Shown: positions 52,963 to 62,281 of the stretch, piece by piece
Position numbering within the stretch: position 1 is the first letter of the stretch
How the letters are laid out: the number at the start of each line of letters is the position of its first letter
Assembly (NCBI GenBank): GCA_010093635.1
Contig: MU006815.1
Location: 11,995 to 75,994 of the forward strand
DNA: 64,000 nt
Source: Massarina eburnea CBS 473.64
Lineage: Eukaryota > Ascomycota > Dothideomycetes > Pleosporales > Massarinaceae
Direction of reading: 5' to 3'
Notes under the pieces: model-generated
Told to the model about the DNA's origin: nothing
Databases searched by the model: none
The model's input: the letters and a program-made list of their open reading frames with translations, nothing else
Translations under genes and position numbers: made by a program

Positions 52963-54024
52963 TCAGCGACCAGTAGGAGGACGCTTCCCACGAGTTCGGG
53001 TCCAATACCTACTCTCCTCAAAAGTGAACTTCTTGCCGCAGGTCTTCATCTTTTCCTTAATAGAAGCCTCAAGCTGTCGGTCCCGCTGGGCTTTAGCACC
53101 CGCCTCAGCGGCTTCCTTCTTCCTACGCTCTGCTACTTGCTGAAGTCGCTGGTCTGAGACTTTACTAGCCTGGGCTTCACGCTCCTGATGTCGAAGCCAA
53201 TTTGCGTGCTTGGTGTTGGCCTCTTGAATTGCCGTCTGTAGTCCCGCCTTCGTAGCGAGATACTTCGTGAAGACATCTTTGTCTGGCACACTATTCTCCC
53301 GTACATGTCGGGCAAGTGATTGAACTACCGTACGGAACGCCTTCTGGTCCGGATCGAGGAACGGTGGTAGGCCGCATATGGCGTCCAAGGCTTCGTATGA
53401 AGCCATGTCGTGTTTCCACCCGGCAATGTACCAGTTGTGCATGTGCACAGTGTACATGTCTAGGCCTAGAAGAACCGCTGCGCCATGAGTGACGAGGTCG
53501 ATATGAACAGTGGTCGCGGCCATTCGGCGAGGAGTATCACCCTTCCAGTTGGCAACTTCCTTGATGTACAGGCAAATGCGGTGGACTCCAGATCGGTTCG
53601 TGTCGGCTTGGAGATGGATCTCGTCATGCGCATTGATGAGTAACCCAGCCTTAGTCGAAGCCAGTACGAAGAGCGCCTTGGGTACATTGCAAATCCAGTG
53701 ATTGCCGTTGAAGATGGAAACATTGGCGGAGCCCTGGGTCAACCACTTCCGATCACCTTCTGACATTGTACGTAGATCTGGCTGACCTTCGTTCTTTCCT
53801 GTATCATTGGTGCGCTTGGACTTGGTTGTACCGACCGGAAGAATAGCATAGTTCAATATGCTAAGTCGAGGACCGACCTCAGACTCCCCACCTAAGGGGT
53901 TCTTGGGCGCTGGGGGCGGCATGCTAGTATTTGGTTTAGTATAAGTATATAAAGATGATTGGATAGTCATCTTGTACCTTGATTGGGTATCGAGAAGCGC
54001 AAAAGGGTTCGGCGAGGGATCCAT
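52963..54024 (-). CDS. BTB/POZ-like protein with basic coiled-coil tail, paralogue 1
   Basis: The Met at 54024 (MDPSPNPFALLDTQ) matches the start of the paralogue at 55905-56939, so the longer frame to 54108 is not used. An apparent 54-bp intron (53924-53977, GTACAAG donor, ACTAAAC branch, CTAG acceptor) is stop-free and a multiple of three; the product is 335 residues with it removed, 353 without. The core (DRKWLTQGSANVSIFNGN, ICNVPKALFVLAS, LVTHGAAVLLGLDMYTVHMH, AICGLPPFLD) looks like a divergent BTB fold. The C-terminus is a charged helix (RHQEREAQASKV...RRKKEAAEAGAKAQRD) ending in a basic motif. Such proteins often mediate oligomerisation; no catalytic motif is visible. Confidence 0.7.
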   Translation of the reverse strand: MDPSPNPFALLDTQSRYKMTIQSSLYTYTKPNTSMPPPAPKNPLGGESEVGPRLSILNYAILPVGTTKSKRTNDTGKNEGQPDLRTMSEGDRKWLTQGSANVSIFNGNHWICNVPKALFVLASTKAGLLINAHDEIHLQADTNRSGVHRICLYIKEVANWKGDTPRRMAATTVHIDLVTHGAAVLLGLDMYTVHMHNWYIAGWKHDMASYEALDAICGLPPFLDPDQKAFRTVVQSLARHVRENSVPDKDVFTKYLATKAGLQTAIQEANTKHANWLRHQEREAQASKVSDQRLQQVAERRKKEAAEAGAKAQRDRQLEASIKEKMKTCGKKFTFEESRYWTRTRGKRPPTGR

Positions 54025-54108
54025 GGTGTAATGTTTTGAAGAACGAATTCTGTTGTCTGGAATTGTCCCTAGAGTTGCGGTGACCGTGGGTTGCATGCAG
54101 GCTGTCAA

Positions 54109-54399
54109 TTCGAGATCGGGTTGAGTGGTGCTAGTATGCAGGAGGCGGTGTTTATATACTCAGGAGGAGCTCAGAAAAGGCGCTCGGGCCTCGGAGACGA
54201 ACAGTGAATACTAGTGAGGGCCCAACAAACGGCAAGTAATCAAGGCAACTACACGAGTAAATTACACCACGTTCCCATTTTCCACTAGAATCCTTCGACG
54301 AAGACAAACAGCACATTCTATCAAACGCGTGGAAGAATTTTACCAAGCTGTCTGTTCCATACGTGATAGCGCCTGCTCACACCGAAACCTTTCTTCTCT
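54109..54399. other. Intergenic between BTB gene 1 and its decayed paralogue
   Basis: About 290 bp, the promoter of the minus-strand BTB gene. No gene. Confidence 0.4.
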
Positions 54400-54910
54400 A
54401 ATGCAAGCCTCTTGTGATCTTTCCGACTAGTGTCGATGCCATAATGCAACATATTTTGCATGAGCAGTAGTAATAGCTTTCGATAGGCGAGGGTAGATGG
54501 TAAGGTACTTGTCGAACTCCTTTATCCGCATCCACAGTAGCACCATTACAAACTTCTGAGGCGATAGAACGGGAGAAAGAGCCGAAGACTTCTTCTTTCG
54601 GATCCATTTATAGATGTAGGCCACAAACACCATCAAAATGCTGATACGAAATCTTATTTTTCCGACCCGATGTATCTCAGTTCTTCGAATAGGCAGTGCA
54701 CAGCTCAGGATCGAGAAGAACGGCCGCGCTATGGGTATTTATATCCTCGCGAGCATTTCTAGCAGCTATCCCATCTGAAAGGGCGGGGCCTTTAGGGTAC
54801 GAGGCGCACCAGGTACTTGCAGATGGATACTCCTCCGGATCGGTCAATGTGCTCGGAGCTAATTTTCTGTCCGAAATGATTGCGCCGTATAGAGTGCTGG
54901 GCTAAAAACT
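54400..54910 (-). pseudogene. Decayed BTB-like paralogue
   Basis: Read on the minus strand, pieces of the same protein appear in order but in changing frames. They are INTHSAAVLLDPELCTAYS (matches HGAAVLLGLDMYTVH), KISYQHFDGVCGLHL followed by a stop and MDPKEEVFGSFSRSIAS (matches ISYEDIDAVCALPVCMD), then KEFDKYLTIYPRLSKAITTA and HAKYVALWHRH (matches FDAYLETNERLRDAITAANRKYLTW). Stops and frameshifts throughout make it non-functional. The N- and C-terminal parts are missing. Confidence 0.7.
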
Positions 54911-55234
54911 TGATTGGTAGAAATCTAATAGACGGCCATTATACTGACCGACTTGTAGTCAGGTCATCTACATAGATAAAGGGAAATACCTGGATAAGAT
55001 ATTCATTTTAGCAATAAGTTAATAAGGCGAGTTGCGAGGATCTTATATAGTAAACGATCTGCTTGCCTGACTACCTAATAAGAGATTTGCTAGCAATTAA
55101 TAACAAGCAAGCAGTGAAACAACACGGAAAACCAGCACCATGCTACACCCATAATCAGTACAGAGGTACAAATGTTTCTGGGACCACACCCTATTTATAC
55201 CATGTAATCTCTAATATTGCTATTAAACAACCAA
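54911..55234. other. Intergenic, AT-rich
   Basis: Upstream flank of the tRNA-like gene. A TATA-like ctatttatac lies about 35-45 bp before it. No protein gene. Confidence 0.4.
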
Positions 55235-55344
55235 GGTCCCGTGGTGTAGTGGCGGCACGTCAATTCCAGGAAGAACTCCTCTATAAAGATTGAAACGAGG
55301 GTCGCTCTGTGACGAAGACGCCAGTTCGATTCTGGCCGGGATCG
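55235..55344 (+). tRNA. tRNA-like gene with an apparent intron, identity uncertain
   Basis: The acceptor arm is GGTCCCG (55235-55241) with CGGGATC (55337-55343), seven pairs including one G-T. The D arm is GTG/CAC (55244, 55256) with an AGTGG-containing loop. The T arm is perfect, GCCAG/CTGGC around TTCGATT. T-runs typical of Pol III termination follow at 55353-55381. Between D and T arms are about 58 nt, some 35-40 more than needed, so an intron is implied. A GTCA/TGAC stem can form the anticodon arm, in which case the loop reads ATTCCA, suggesting TCC (Gly) or CCA (Trp). The pairing with the D stem is tight, so anticodon and intron ends are not certain, and a pseudo-tRNA is possible. Confidence 0.5.
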
Positions 55345-55904
55345 AAATATATATTTTTGCTTTTTTTTTGTCTTTTTTTTTGCTCCGGATGTTGGATATA
55401 GATGCCTGTGAAGGAAAGGCAGGGCGGTCTGTCTTTCATCTTTATGTACCTTTCGTTTTATAGGTAACGCCTTCTGCGGTACATATCCGCTATATAGGTA
55501 ACGCCTTCTGCGGTACATATCCGCTATTGATTGATAGACGTAAACTTGAAATCGATGAAGTAACAAAATCCTTGATTCAGGTCTGTAGATTTAGGAGCTG
55601 GAAGATCCCCATCGGGCCATGTATATAGATAGGGATGCTACCACGACTCTATACCGCAAAGTTCACGCATTCTATAAAATAGACGGGTTCATACGGGTTT
55701 AAGAATACATCCTCTTCCCTAAGTTTTATCTATCTACTGTACGAATAAAGTGTCTATGCCAAACGATCCAAGATCACACCCAAGTGTCACGGAGTATATC
55801 AACCCAACCATTCCCGAAACCATTCCATGCAAGATACACCCCCCTACCCATCCCACCAACCAAGTCCAAATCCAAATCCTACATCCCAAGTCCAAGGGCA
55901 ACAA
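55345..55904. other. Intergenic with tandem duplication
   Basis: T-rich termination region of the tRNA-like gene, then a 34-bp tandem duplication at 55460-55527. No gene. Confidence 0.5.
55460..55527. repeat. 34-bp perfect tandem duplication
   Basis: The unit begins ataggtaacgccttctgcgg and ends atatccgctat; two identical copies lie at 55460-55493 and 55494-55527. A recent slippage event is likely. Confidence 0.9.
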
Positions 55905-56939
55905 TCAATGACCCTTGGGAGGATGCTTCCCGAAGATCTTCTCATACATCCTACGCTCCTCCACATCAAACTTCCCATTCGAACGCAACTTCTCGCGCAT
56001 CGAAGCCCCCACCTTCTTCTCCTGGGCCTTCTTACTCGCCCACAAAGCAGCCTCCTCCTTCTTGCGCTGATTAGCGACCTGACCGTGCCGCGCATTCCAC
56101 TCTTCATTCTTCTTCTCCCACTCAGCCTGCTTCGCCTCCCTCTCCCTCATACGTGCGCGGTGCTCCTCATGCTTGGACCAAGTCAAGTACTTCCTATTCG
56201 CCGCGGTAATAGCATCGCGAAGGCGCTCATTGGTCTCGAGATAGGCGTCAAAGTCATCGACATCGGGGATGTAATCCTTGCGGACATTGTACGCGAGGGT
56301 GCGAGCAACACTGTCGAAGATACGGGTTGAAGGGGTATCCATACAGACCGGCAAAGCGCAGACGGCGTCGATATCTTCGTAGGATATCAATTCATTCTTG
56401 AAGATCGCCATGTGCCACATGAAGTTGTGATGGGTGTACATCTCCATGCCGAGCATGACGGCGGCGCAGTGCATGACGAGATCGTTGTATGTTGTGGTGC
56501 CGGTCATGCGGCCTGCTTGGGAGCGATGATGGACAATGCGCATCAGTTCGCGGATGAGGAGGCGGACACCCATGGGGTCGATGTCGGAGGGGAGGTGGAC
56601 TTCGTTTCGGTGGCGTCCGACGAGCAGTTCGGGGGCCTTGTTTGAGGCGACGTTGAATAGGTACTTGGAGACCTGGCAGATGACCTGGGCCGTTGGGCCT
56701 GAGCCCTGGAAGATTTTGACCCGGACGTTGTCGCGCAGAAGCCACTTGCGGTCTTTCTGGTTCCAGGTTCGCAGATCCCTGATGTCGCTCTTTTCCTTGT
56801 CGATGGTCTTGGAAGGTGCCTGGTTGAGCGCACTAACCTTGGGGGCTGACTGTGATGTCGAGACATTCTTGTTCGTGGAGGTCGGTTGAGGGGTGGGGGA
56901 GTCGGGGCTCAAAAGCCCGAAAGAGTTGGACGTAGCCAT
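55905..56939 (-). CDS. BTB/POZ-like protein with basic coiled-coil tail, paralogue 2
   Basis: A single exon of 344 residues, clearly homologous to the 52963-54024 gene along its whole length. Matching blocks are DRKWLLRDNVRVKIFQGSG, ICQVSKYLFNVASNKAPELL, NEVHLPSDIDPMGVRLLI, LVMHCAAVMLGMEMYTHHNF and ISYEDIDAVCALPVCMD. The C-terminal helix (EEHRARMREREAKQAEWEKK) is longer and richer in Glu/Arg and ends KIFGKHPPKGH, against TRTRGKRPPTGR in paralogue 1. The N-terminal 60 residues are Ser/Pro/Thr-rich and disordered. The fold resembles the BTB domains of fungal stand-alone proteins. No intron is needed. Confidence 0.72.
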   Translation of the reverse strand: MATSNSFGLLSPDSPTPQPTSTNKNVSTSQSAPKVSALNQAPSKTIDKEKSDIRDLRTWNQKDRKWLLRDNVRVKIFQGSGPTAQVICQVSKYLFNVASNKAPELLVGRHRNEVHLPSDIDPMGVRLLIRELMRIVHHRSQAGRMTGTTTYNDLVMHCAAVMLGMEMYTHHNFMWHMAIFKNELISYEDIDAVCALPVCMDTPSTRIFDSVARTLAYNVRKDYIPDVDDFDAYLETNERLRDAITAANRKYLTWSKHEEHRARMREREAKQAEWEKKNEEWNARHGQVANQRKKEEAALWASKKAQEKKVGASMREKLRSNGKFDVEERRMYEKIFGKHPPKGH

Positions 56940-57388
56940 TGTGGTGTGATAGGCAGACTCGATATTCGTTGGTGGTGGTATCGTTGGTGAGTTTATCGTC
57001 GATCGTGCGTGTTGAGGAGAGGTTGTTCTATAAAAGTAGTGGTGGGGGTAGGTTTATATATCGTGGAGTGCAGCGGTTTTAGCGCTATGACGCTACAAAC
57101 GCTCCTACATCTCTCTATATCGGGAAACGCAGGTGAAGTACTTGCAAACGCCCACGGACAAGGATTCGACTAGGAATTCGAAGTAGCGCTTGTCAGTAGG
57201 CTGGGAGTTGATGAATATAATCCGAGCGTTTGTCCTGTATATACCGTTTGAAGAGTGTTTGTCAATGATACCAGCGCATCCAGAGCACAGCGAGTCGTTC
57301 CCCATTCATATGTATCGTATGTCTTGATATCCAGGTCATTAATCTCCAGTCTCACGACCGCAATGATCACAACACCACATCACTCCTC
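56940..57388. other. Intergenic, no gene seen
   Basis: About 450 bp, the promoter of the BTB-like gene 2 and the 3' end of the proline-rich gene. Purine-rich gtggtggt tracts lie at 56970-57045. Confidence 0.4.
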
Positions 57389-57853
57389 CTACCCCTTCCG
57401 CATGACCCTACTCCTCGTCTGCCCCCCGTCAATCCTCATACCAAAATAATTCAACCTAGGTTCACTCCCCTTCTCCACACGATTCCCTTCCAAATCCACA
57501 ATATTCCAGCTCTTGCGCCAATCGCTGTAGCGTCTCCACACCGACCTGTCGTCTTTGATCTTCTCTTCCTCAGGCATGGTTGGATAAGCGAGTACTGCTG
57601 AAACGCTAGCCTTTGTCTGTTCCTGATTTTGTTCGGGACTTGGTTTCGGTCGCTGGGCTGGGGTGGTGGGTGAGGCTTCGGGGTATCTCGGTGGTTGGCT
57701 GGACGGCCATGAGTCGTAGTATGCTGGTGGTTGCGACTCTGTTCGCGAGGGCGCTGGGGATCTTGGGGAGGATGTGGAAGCGCTTCTGAATCCTCTAGTC
57801 CATTTTTCAATTTCCTCTTTCGAAGCCTCGAATTGCTTGTCTCGGGGTGCCAT
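57389..57853 (-). CDS. Small proline-rich protein, unrecognised
   Basis: A single exon of 154 residues. The first 90 residues are disordered, rich in Pro, Ser and Gln (PPAYYDSWPSSQPPRYPEAS). The C-terminal 55 residues look conserved and folded: YPTMPEEEKIKDDRSVWRRY, SDWRKSWNIVDLEGNRVEKG and LNYFGMRIDGGQTRSR. No signal peptide or membrane segment. I do not recognise the family. A start at 57853 is the only Met that covers the whole frame. Confidence 0.5.
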   Translation of the reverse strand: MAPRDKQFEASKEEIEKWTRGFRSASTSSPRSPAPSRTESQPPAYYDSWPSSQPPRYPEASPTTPAQRPKPSPEQNQEQTKASVSAVLAYPTMPEEEKIKDDRSVWRRYSDWRKSWNIVDLEGNRVEKGSEPRLNYFGMRIDGGQTRSRVMRKG

Positions 57854-58334
57854 GTTGAGGAATTGGTGTACTTCGTAGGAATTCGGGACTTGAAAGTCAG
57901 AACATAAAGTTGCAGTCCGCGCCCTTTATACCCCATCCCAACCCTCAAAGTCCGCACCGCGCTCTGCACAGCCACGTAAAATACAAGGCTAAGACAGCAT
58001 GCCAGATACAAATACCTCACATATCGTCAGTGCATCTGATCACGATTGCGCATATCCCAGAACGCTACACTAAACGCTGACATGCACCACTTACCCTTTC
58101 GCACACATGCATGACACACTACAACAATATCGCATCTCTGTGTATTTATAGTACATCATCAACGACCTAACCCCCAATAAAACAAAAGAAATGAGAAAAT
58201 TATATGCAAGGCCAGCGAGAAGATAGAACAAATCCCACACCCAGAATCAAGCGGTGCAAAAAAAACCATACATCTATCCAATCTAATCTAAATCTATACA
58301 CATCCCCCTCTCTTTGACCCCCTTCCTACCACAA
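57854..58334. other. Intergenic, no gene seen
   Basis: About 480 bp. An A-rich run lies at 58257-58266. It should contain the polyadenylation region of the AP-3 mu gene. Confidence 0.45.
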
Positions 58335-60157
58335 CTAACACCTACACTCAACCCCCCTCCTCGCAACACAAAGATACTTGACACCTTTATACGGCTGAAC
58401 CCCACTCCCCAAGCCCCGACTCATCTTCGCATCGACGCCCAAACTCTCCACCTTGATGCCACTCGGCAACCAGCCCTTGACAGAGAAGCCCAGAGTCGCA
58501 GCAGACGGCATGAGGACCTTGTTCTTTTTTCTTTCTTTCTCTGCATCTGTAGCTCCGGCTCCAGCTCCCGCTCCCCGTTTCGCATCCTCGGCTGATGATG
58601 ACCGAGATTGATATGAAGCTCCACCCTCATCATAATCATACGTATTAGTAGATAAAGAAACAGGCCCCCCGTCTAAGTCATCACTCGCCTCAACATCGGC
58701 ACCAACAACAGTTCCTCTAAGTGTAGCCTGCGCACCCGTGCCACTCCCCCGATCATTAGCCATGAGAGCACTAATCTCGCGCCCATTGATACGCCACTCA
58801 ATAGCCCGGTCACCCGGCGCATACACAGCTTCACCCCCCGCACCCCTCAGTACCCTAAGGTCCGTCACGTTCCTGACGGCCGCAGGGAGCGGGACATGCA
58901 CGACCATATCCTCAATCGTCGGAGCACCCGTGGTTCCCGGCGCAGCGGAGGACGAAGAAGCAAAACCCGCACCTCCGCGCGCTCGTCCCGATAACGAGGC
59001 GGCGGCACCGGAAAGGTGAGATTTGCCCGTGAAGCGCGGGTTGAGTAGGAGTCTGACTTCAAAGTCCGCAGCCGCGGGACCTAGACCCGTCTGCACCGAT
59101 ACTGTTGCCGGGATATTAAGTCTCGGACCGGATTTCGTCGAGGCGGTGGAGAAGGCGTCAAGGGCGGCGGGACCGAGTAAATCGACTTCATAGCCGGCGA
59201 GCACGAAGCGGCCATCCGGCGGCACGAAGCTGAGTTCGCCGGGCCTTTCTTTCCACCGATTGAGGCGGACGCAGGGATGGAAAACGGGGAGGGCGATGGC
59301 ATTGGCGATTCCGCCTGGACAGGCTAGGGATAATTGTAGATCCGGGATCCCGGACACCTTGGCCGTGAAGGCGATGGTGCCGTTCGCGATGGCGGCTAAT
59401 GGACGTCCGGACGGCGAGATGGTGACGTGCAGCGTCTCCACGATATCGACGTACATCTCGTTACTCGTGTGTCTGACATTCGCGCGGCGCCAGGGGACAG
59501 GACTAGCCGTCTGCGCAGCGCTCCCACTCCCCATGCCCATGGCGCCACTTGGACTCAATCGCGGAGAAGCGCCCATACCAATGCCCCCGAGCGAGAAGGC
59601 CGAGCTCCCCCCTCCGCCGCCCAAACTCGGAGTATTAGACGGCAAGCCCACCTGGCCGAGAAGTCCCTTCAACAGGCTCGGCGCGTCGACCACATCGCGC
59701 AGCGCATTCGGCTCCGTGCAGCTCACGACGCCGCCATCCACCATTTCACCGAGCAGCTGGGCGACGACATCGTAGTTTGCTTCGATTTTACTGGCCAGGA
59801 GAGGCGCGCCGAGGTAGTCTTCAAAGGCGTCGGCGACACGGTGGAGGAACTCGAGGATCTGGAGGGGGCCGGCGGTGTCGGTGCTGCAGGGGCAGAGGAA
59901 GAGGAGTTGGTCTTGGGTGATGCTGTAGAGGAGGGTGGAGGGGTTCGTATTCGGGAGGTAGATGAGTGGGGGGCGGGGCGTGGGGTGCGCGAGGTAGAGG
60001 GGGAGCAGGGTGGAGGGTGGCGGAGGGCGGTTGTTGTAGAGGTGCTCGAGGAGGGGGGTGCTGCTCTCGTCAGTTGGCCTTTTGGTAGTGTAGGTGTGAG
60101 GGGAGGGACGGCGCACTTGTTCTCGTCGAAGATGTAGAGCGCTTCTATTGTGCTCAT
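58335..60157 (-). CDS. apm3: AP-3 complex subunit mu
   Basis: Exons 60117-60157 and 58335-60060 give 588 residues. The 56-bp intron (GTGCGC donor, AACTGAC branch, CAG acceptor) restores the conserved N-terminus MSTIEALYIFDEN-NTPLLEHLY. The sigma-like longin domain (LLPLYLAHPTPRPPLIYLP, FLHRVADAFEDYLGAPLLAS) is followed by a Gly/Ser linker. The mu-homology domain then reads NEMYVDIVETLHVTISPSGR, AIANGTIAFTAKVSGIPDLQ, VRLNRWKERPGELSFVPPDG and a C-terminal KVLMPSAATLGFSVKGWLP. It is the cargo-binding medium chain of AP-3, which routes proteins from Golgi or endosome to the vacuole. A long upstream frame to 60560 is only a run-through of the intron frame. Confidence 0.92.
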
Positions 60158-60375
60158 TGCTCCTCGGATGCTCCACAGCCCGGGCTGGAGAGAAGAGAGA
60201 GAGGTGTGGTGGGGGAGGGCGGAGGGCGGAGGGTGGTCGTGGGGGTGGTAGCGGGGAGCTTGCGGAGGAGCTGTGAATCAGACCCCTGCTCCTCCGTCCT
60301 CCGCTTCTCTCCCGACTTCTTCCACACCACGCATCCCTCTCACACACCCCCCCGCCACGCCTGACGGGGAAAGCA
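60158..60375. promoter_or_regulatory. Short bidirectional promoter
   Basis: About 220 bp between apm3 and the diverging small membrane-protein gene, very GC-rich with G/A-rich and C/T-rich halves and without an obvious TATA. It probably drives both genes. Confidence 0.5.
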
Positions 60376-60714
60376 ATGGCGAATCCCGACCTCTCCTCCA
60401 CAACACCGACATTTAAAGAAGCGCTCAAGCAAGACAGAGCGGAGTACGATGACTGCACACCTTGTCGCGTTATAGGTATGCCCCCTAACCCCCCAAAGTT
60501 TCCAGAGCCTCGCCTAACAAAAGCAAAAAAAGGAAGTGGCGCATTCATCGGCCTAGGCACCTACACCTACATCTCAGGTCACGCACAGCTCCGGGCACAA
60601 GAAGCCGCGATACGCAAGAGCGGGAGCATGTTCGGCATGGCGAGTCGGCGGGCGGGCATGACGGGGACGGCGGCGGCGTTGGTGGGGTTGGGGGTGTACA
60701 GGTGGTTTGCGTAG
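60376..60714 (+). CDS. Small two-helix mitochondrial membrane protein (DUF4536/DMAC1-like)
   Basis: Exons 60376-60475 and 60533-60714 give 93 residues. The intron is 57 bp (GTATGC donor, CGCCTAAC branch) and rebuilds the conserved DDCTPCRVIGSGAFIGLG with TYTYISG. The CxxCR motif followed by a glycine-rich helix, a basic loop (RAQEAAIRKSG) and a second helix (TGTAAALVGLGVYRWF) is the DUF4536 pattern, found in distal membrane-arm assembly factor 1 of respiratory complex I. Assembly of complex I in the inner mitochondrial membrane is the expected role by homology. Confidence 0.78.
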   Translation: MANPDLSSTTPTFKEALKQDRAEYDDCTPCRVIGMPPNPPKFPEPRLTKAKKGSGAFIGLGTYTYISGHAQLRAQEAAIRKSGSMFGMASRRAGMTGTAAALVGLGVYRWFA

Positions 60715-61110
60715 TGTCGTGTTATACGAATCGAGGTTACTGTACAGTAAGGGAGGGAGGGGCTTGTAAGAGTGATGTAAGTATATGACGAACACAATAA
60801 TACGTCAAGTCTCCGGTCATGGGAGGATATTGTAAATATAAACCGCTTTATATGTGTGATATGTAATGCAGATCATCCCCTCCATCCTATCCCAGCCTAC
60901 AGGACTCCGACCTACAAATCCCCACCCACCCTAGGCGCAGCGGCCAGCCTAGTCCCCTGTCCCGGCCTGGTATCAGATAGATAAGATGTAGAATAATGCT
61001 AGTGCCCGTAAATGCTGCCGATCCGCCATGCAAAGTACAACCCTCGCTTGTGAAACGCCATCGCTGGATGCAATGCAGAAACGCCGACCCCCTTTCGACT
61101 TGTGATGGCG
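60715..61110. other. Convergent 3' region
   Basis: About 400 bp between the ends of two converging genes. No gene. Confidence 0.45.
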
Positions 61111-61911
61111 CTATGACATGCGTCCTCTCTTGTTTCCGCCTCCGGGCCCCTCTCGGCGATCGTTGTTGAAATCGAGGTTGAAGAAATCCTGCATGAGCTT
61201 CCGTTTCTGGCCGGCGCCGTTTCCGAGTGCGACCACATTCTGGGCGGCGGCGCGTTGCATGTTTCGGGACGAGGATCGGTGTGACGGGCGGCGAGGGGCA
61301 GGGAAGGCTCGGCGTGCGGCCGTCGGGAGGTCGTAGGGGGCGTTGTCGACGGGACTGCTGGCAGGGTAGGTTTGCGGGGACGAGAAGTGGAACATGGTGG
61401 GCAGAGGCGTCATGTCGCCGTCGACAGAAGGCTCTGCAGACACTGGTGGGGGTGCCGAGTCAGAGCGATCATGTCCCGGCTCAGCAGCACGCTCGATGGC
61501 CCGCGTATCTTCGGGGCTCGAATTTCTCTCCATTGCCGGCGACGAGCTGCGGGCCCGTTTGTCTTCCTCCTCTTCGCTGTCACTCGTCGGAAGCGCCCCG
61601 TCGAGACGCTCCGTAGCCCATTGCCGTATCCGCCGGCCCTCGCCCGAGCCGAGCCCGATTTCCTCTTTGTCTACGAGGCCGAGAAGATCCTCCAGTGCTT
61701 GCTGGTAGCCGTCGGACCGGGCGCGGTCGATATCCGCAAGCGCGTTCTTGTAGAGATTGGTGACTGTCAGGGCGGCGCTACGGAAGGCCTGGTGCGTGTC
61801 GGGCTGCGGCGTGGGTTGCCGCCGTCGTGTCTTGGGGAGCGAGGTGTTGAGGCTGCGCATCGAGTCCATGGTGACGAGGTTGCGGGGTTGCGGGGGCTGC
61901 GAGAGTTGCAA
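61111..61911 (-). CDS. Conserved fungal protein of unknown function, largely disordered
   Basis: A single exon of 266 residues. A helical segment AALTVTNLYKNALADIDRAR with SDGYQQALEDLLGLV lies near residues 46-80 and is the only part that looks folded. The rest is Ser/Pro/acid-rich, with SDSEEEEDKRARSSS, a short hydrophobic-aromatic stretch (LMQDFFNLDFNN) and a basic, Gly-rich C-terminus (GGGNKRGRMS) that could be a nuclear targeting signal. I do not recognise it with certainty. The helix pair and RxxGYxxAL pattern recall a small conserved eukaryotic nuclear family. A start at the Met of residue 15 is also possible. Confidence 0.6.
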   Translation of the reverse strand: MQLSQPPQPRNLVTMDSMRSLNTSLPKTRRRQPTPQPDTHQAFRSAALTVTNLYKNALADIDRARSDGYQQALEDLLGLVDKEEIGLGSGEGRRIRQWATERLDGALPTSDSEEEEDKRARSSSPAMERNSSPEDTRAIERAAEPGHDRSDSAPPPVSAEPSVDGDMTPLPTMFHFSSPQTYPASSPVDNAPYDLPTAARRAFPAPRRPSHRSSSRNMQRAAAQNVVALGNGAGQKRKLMQDFFNLDFNNDRREGPGGGNKRGRMS

Positions 61912-62281
61912 GGGTGGAGGGGCGTGGAGGGAGGTTTTCGACGCTTTCTTAAAGGAAGGTGCTCGGTTTATGGTCGGAAAGGGCGGTTCCGAAGGTGGCC
62001 CCGTGACGCACGGTGGCCGAGGAAGGGAGTGCGGAGTGCCGCAGCGGCGATATCTACCAAATCTCGTAACCGCTAGGCAGTAAAGGACTGACAGATTTTC
62101 GGTGACAACATTCGAAGGTGGGAGACGCTAGAGGCAAAGGCGGAACATTTGAAGGGCCTGGAGTGGCAGGTGGGGTTCTCGAGTTGGCGTTGTCGGCATT
62201 CTGCTTATGTCAGCACTGCACGACGTGTTGCCATTCCATTTATCTCGACGTGCGAAGTGCTGGCTCCCTTCAGTCTGCCCC
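61912..62281. other. Divergent promoter region
   Basis: About 370 bp between diverging genes. The frame upstream of 62282 is open but lacks family sequence. Confidence 0.4.

Noticed and set aside
58335..60560. A 741-codon open frame as the full AP-3 mu protein
   Set aside because: The first 150 or so codons are low-complexity read-through; the conserved N-terminus lies in another frame and is joined by the 56-bp intron at 60061-60116.
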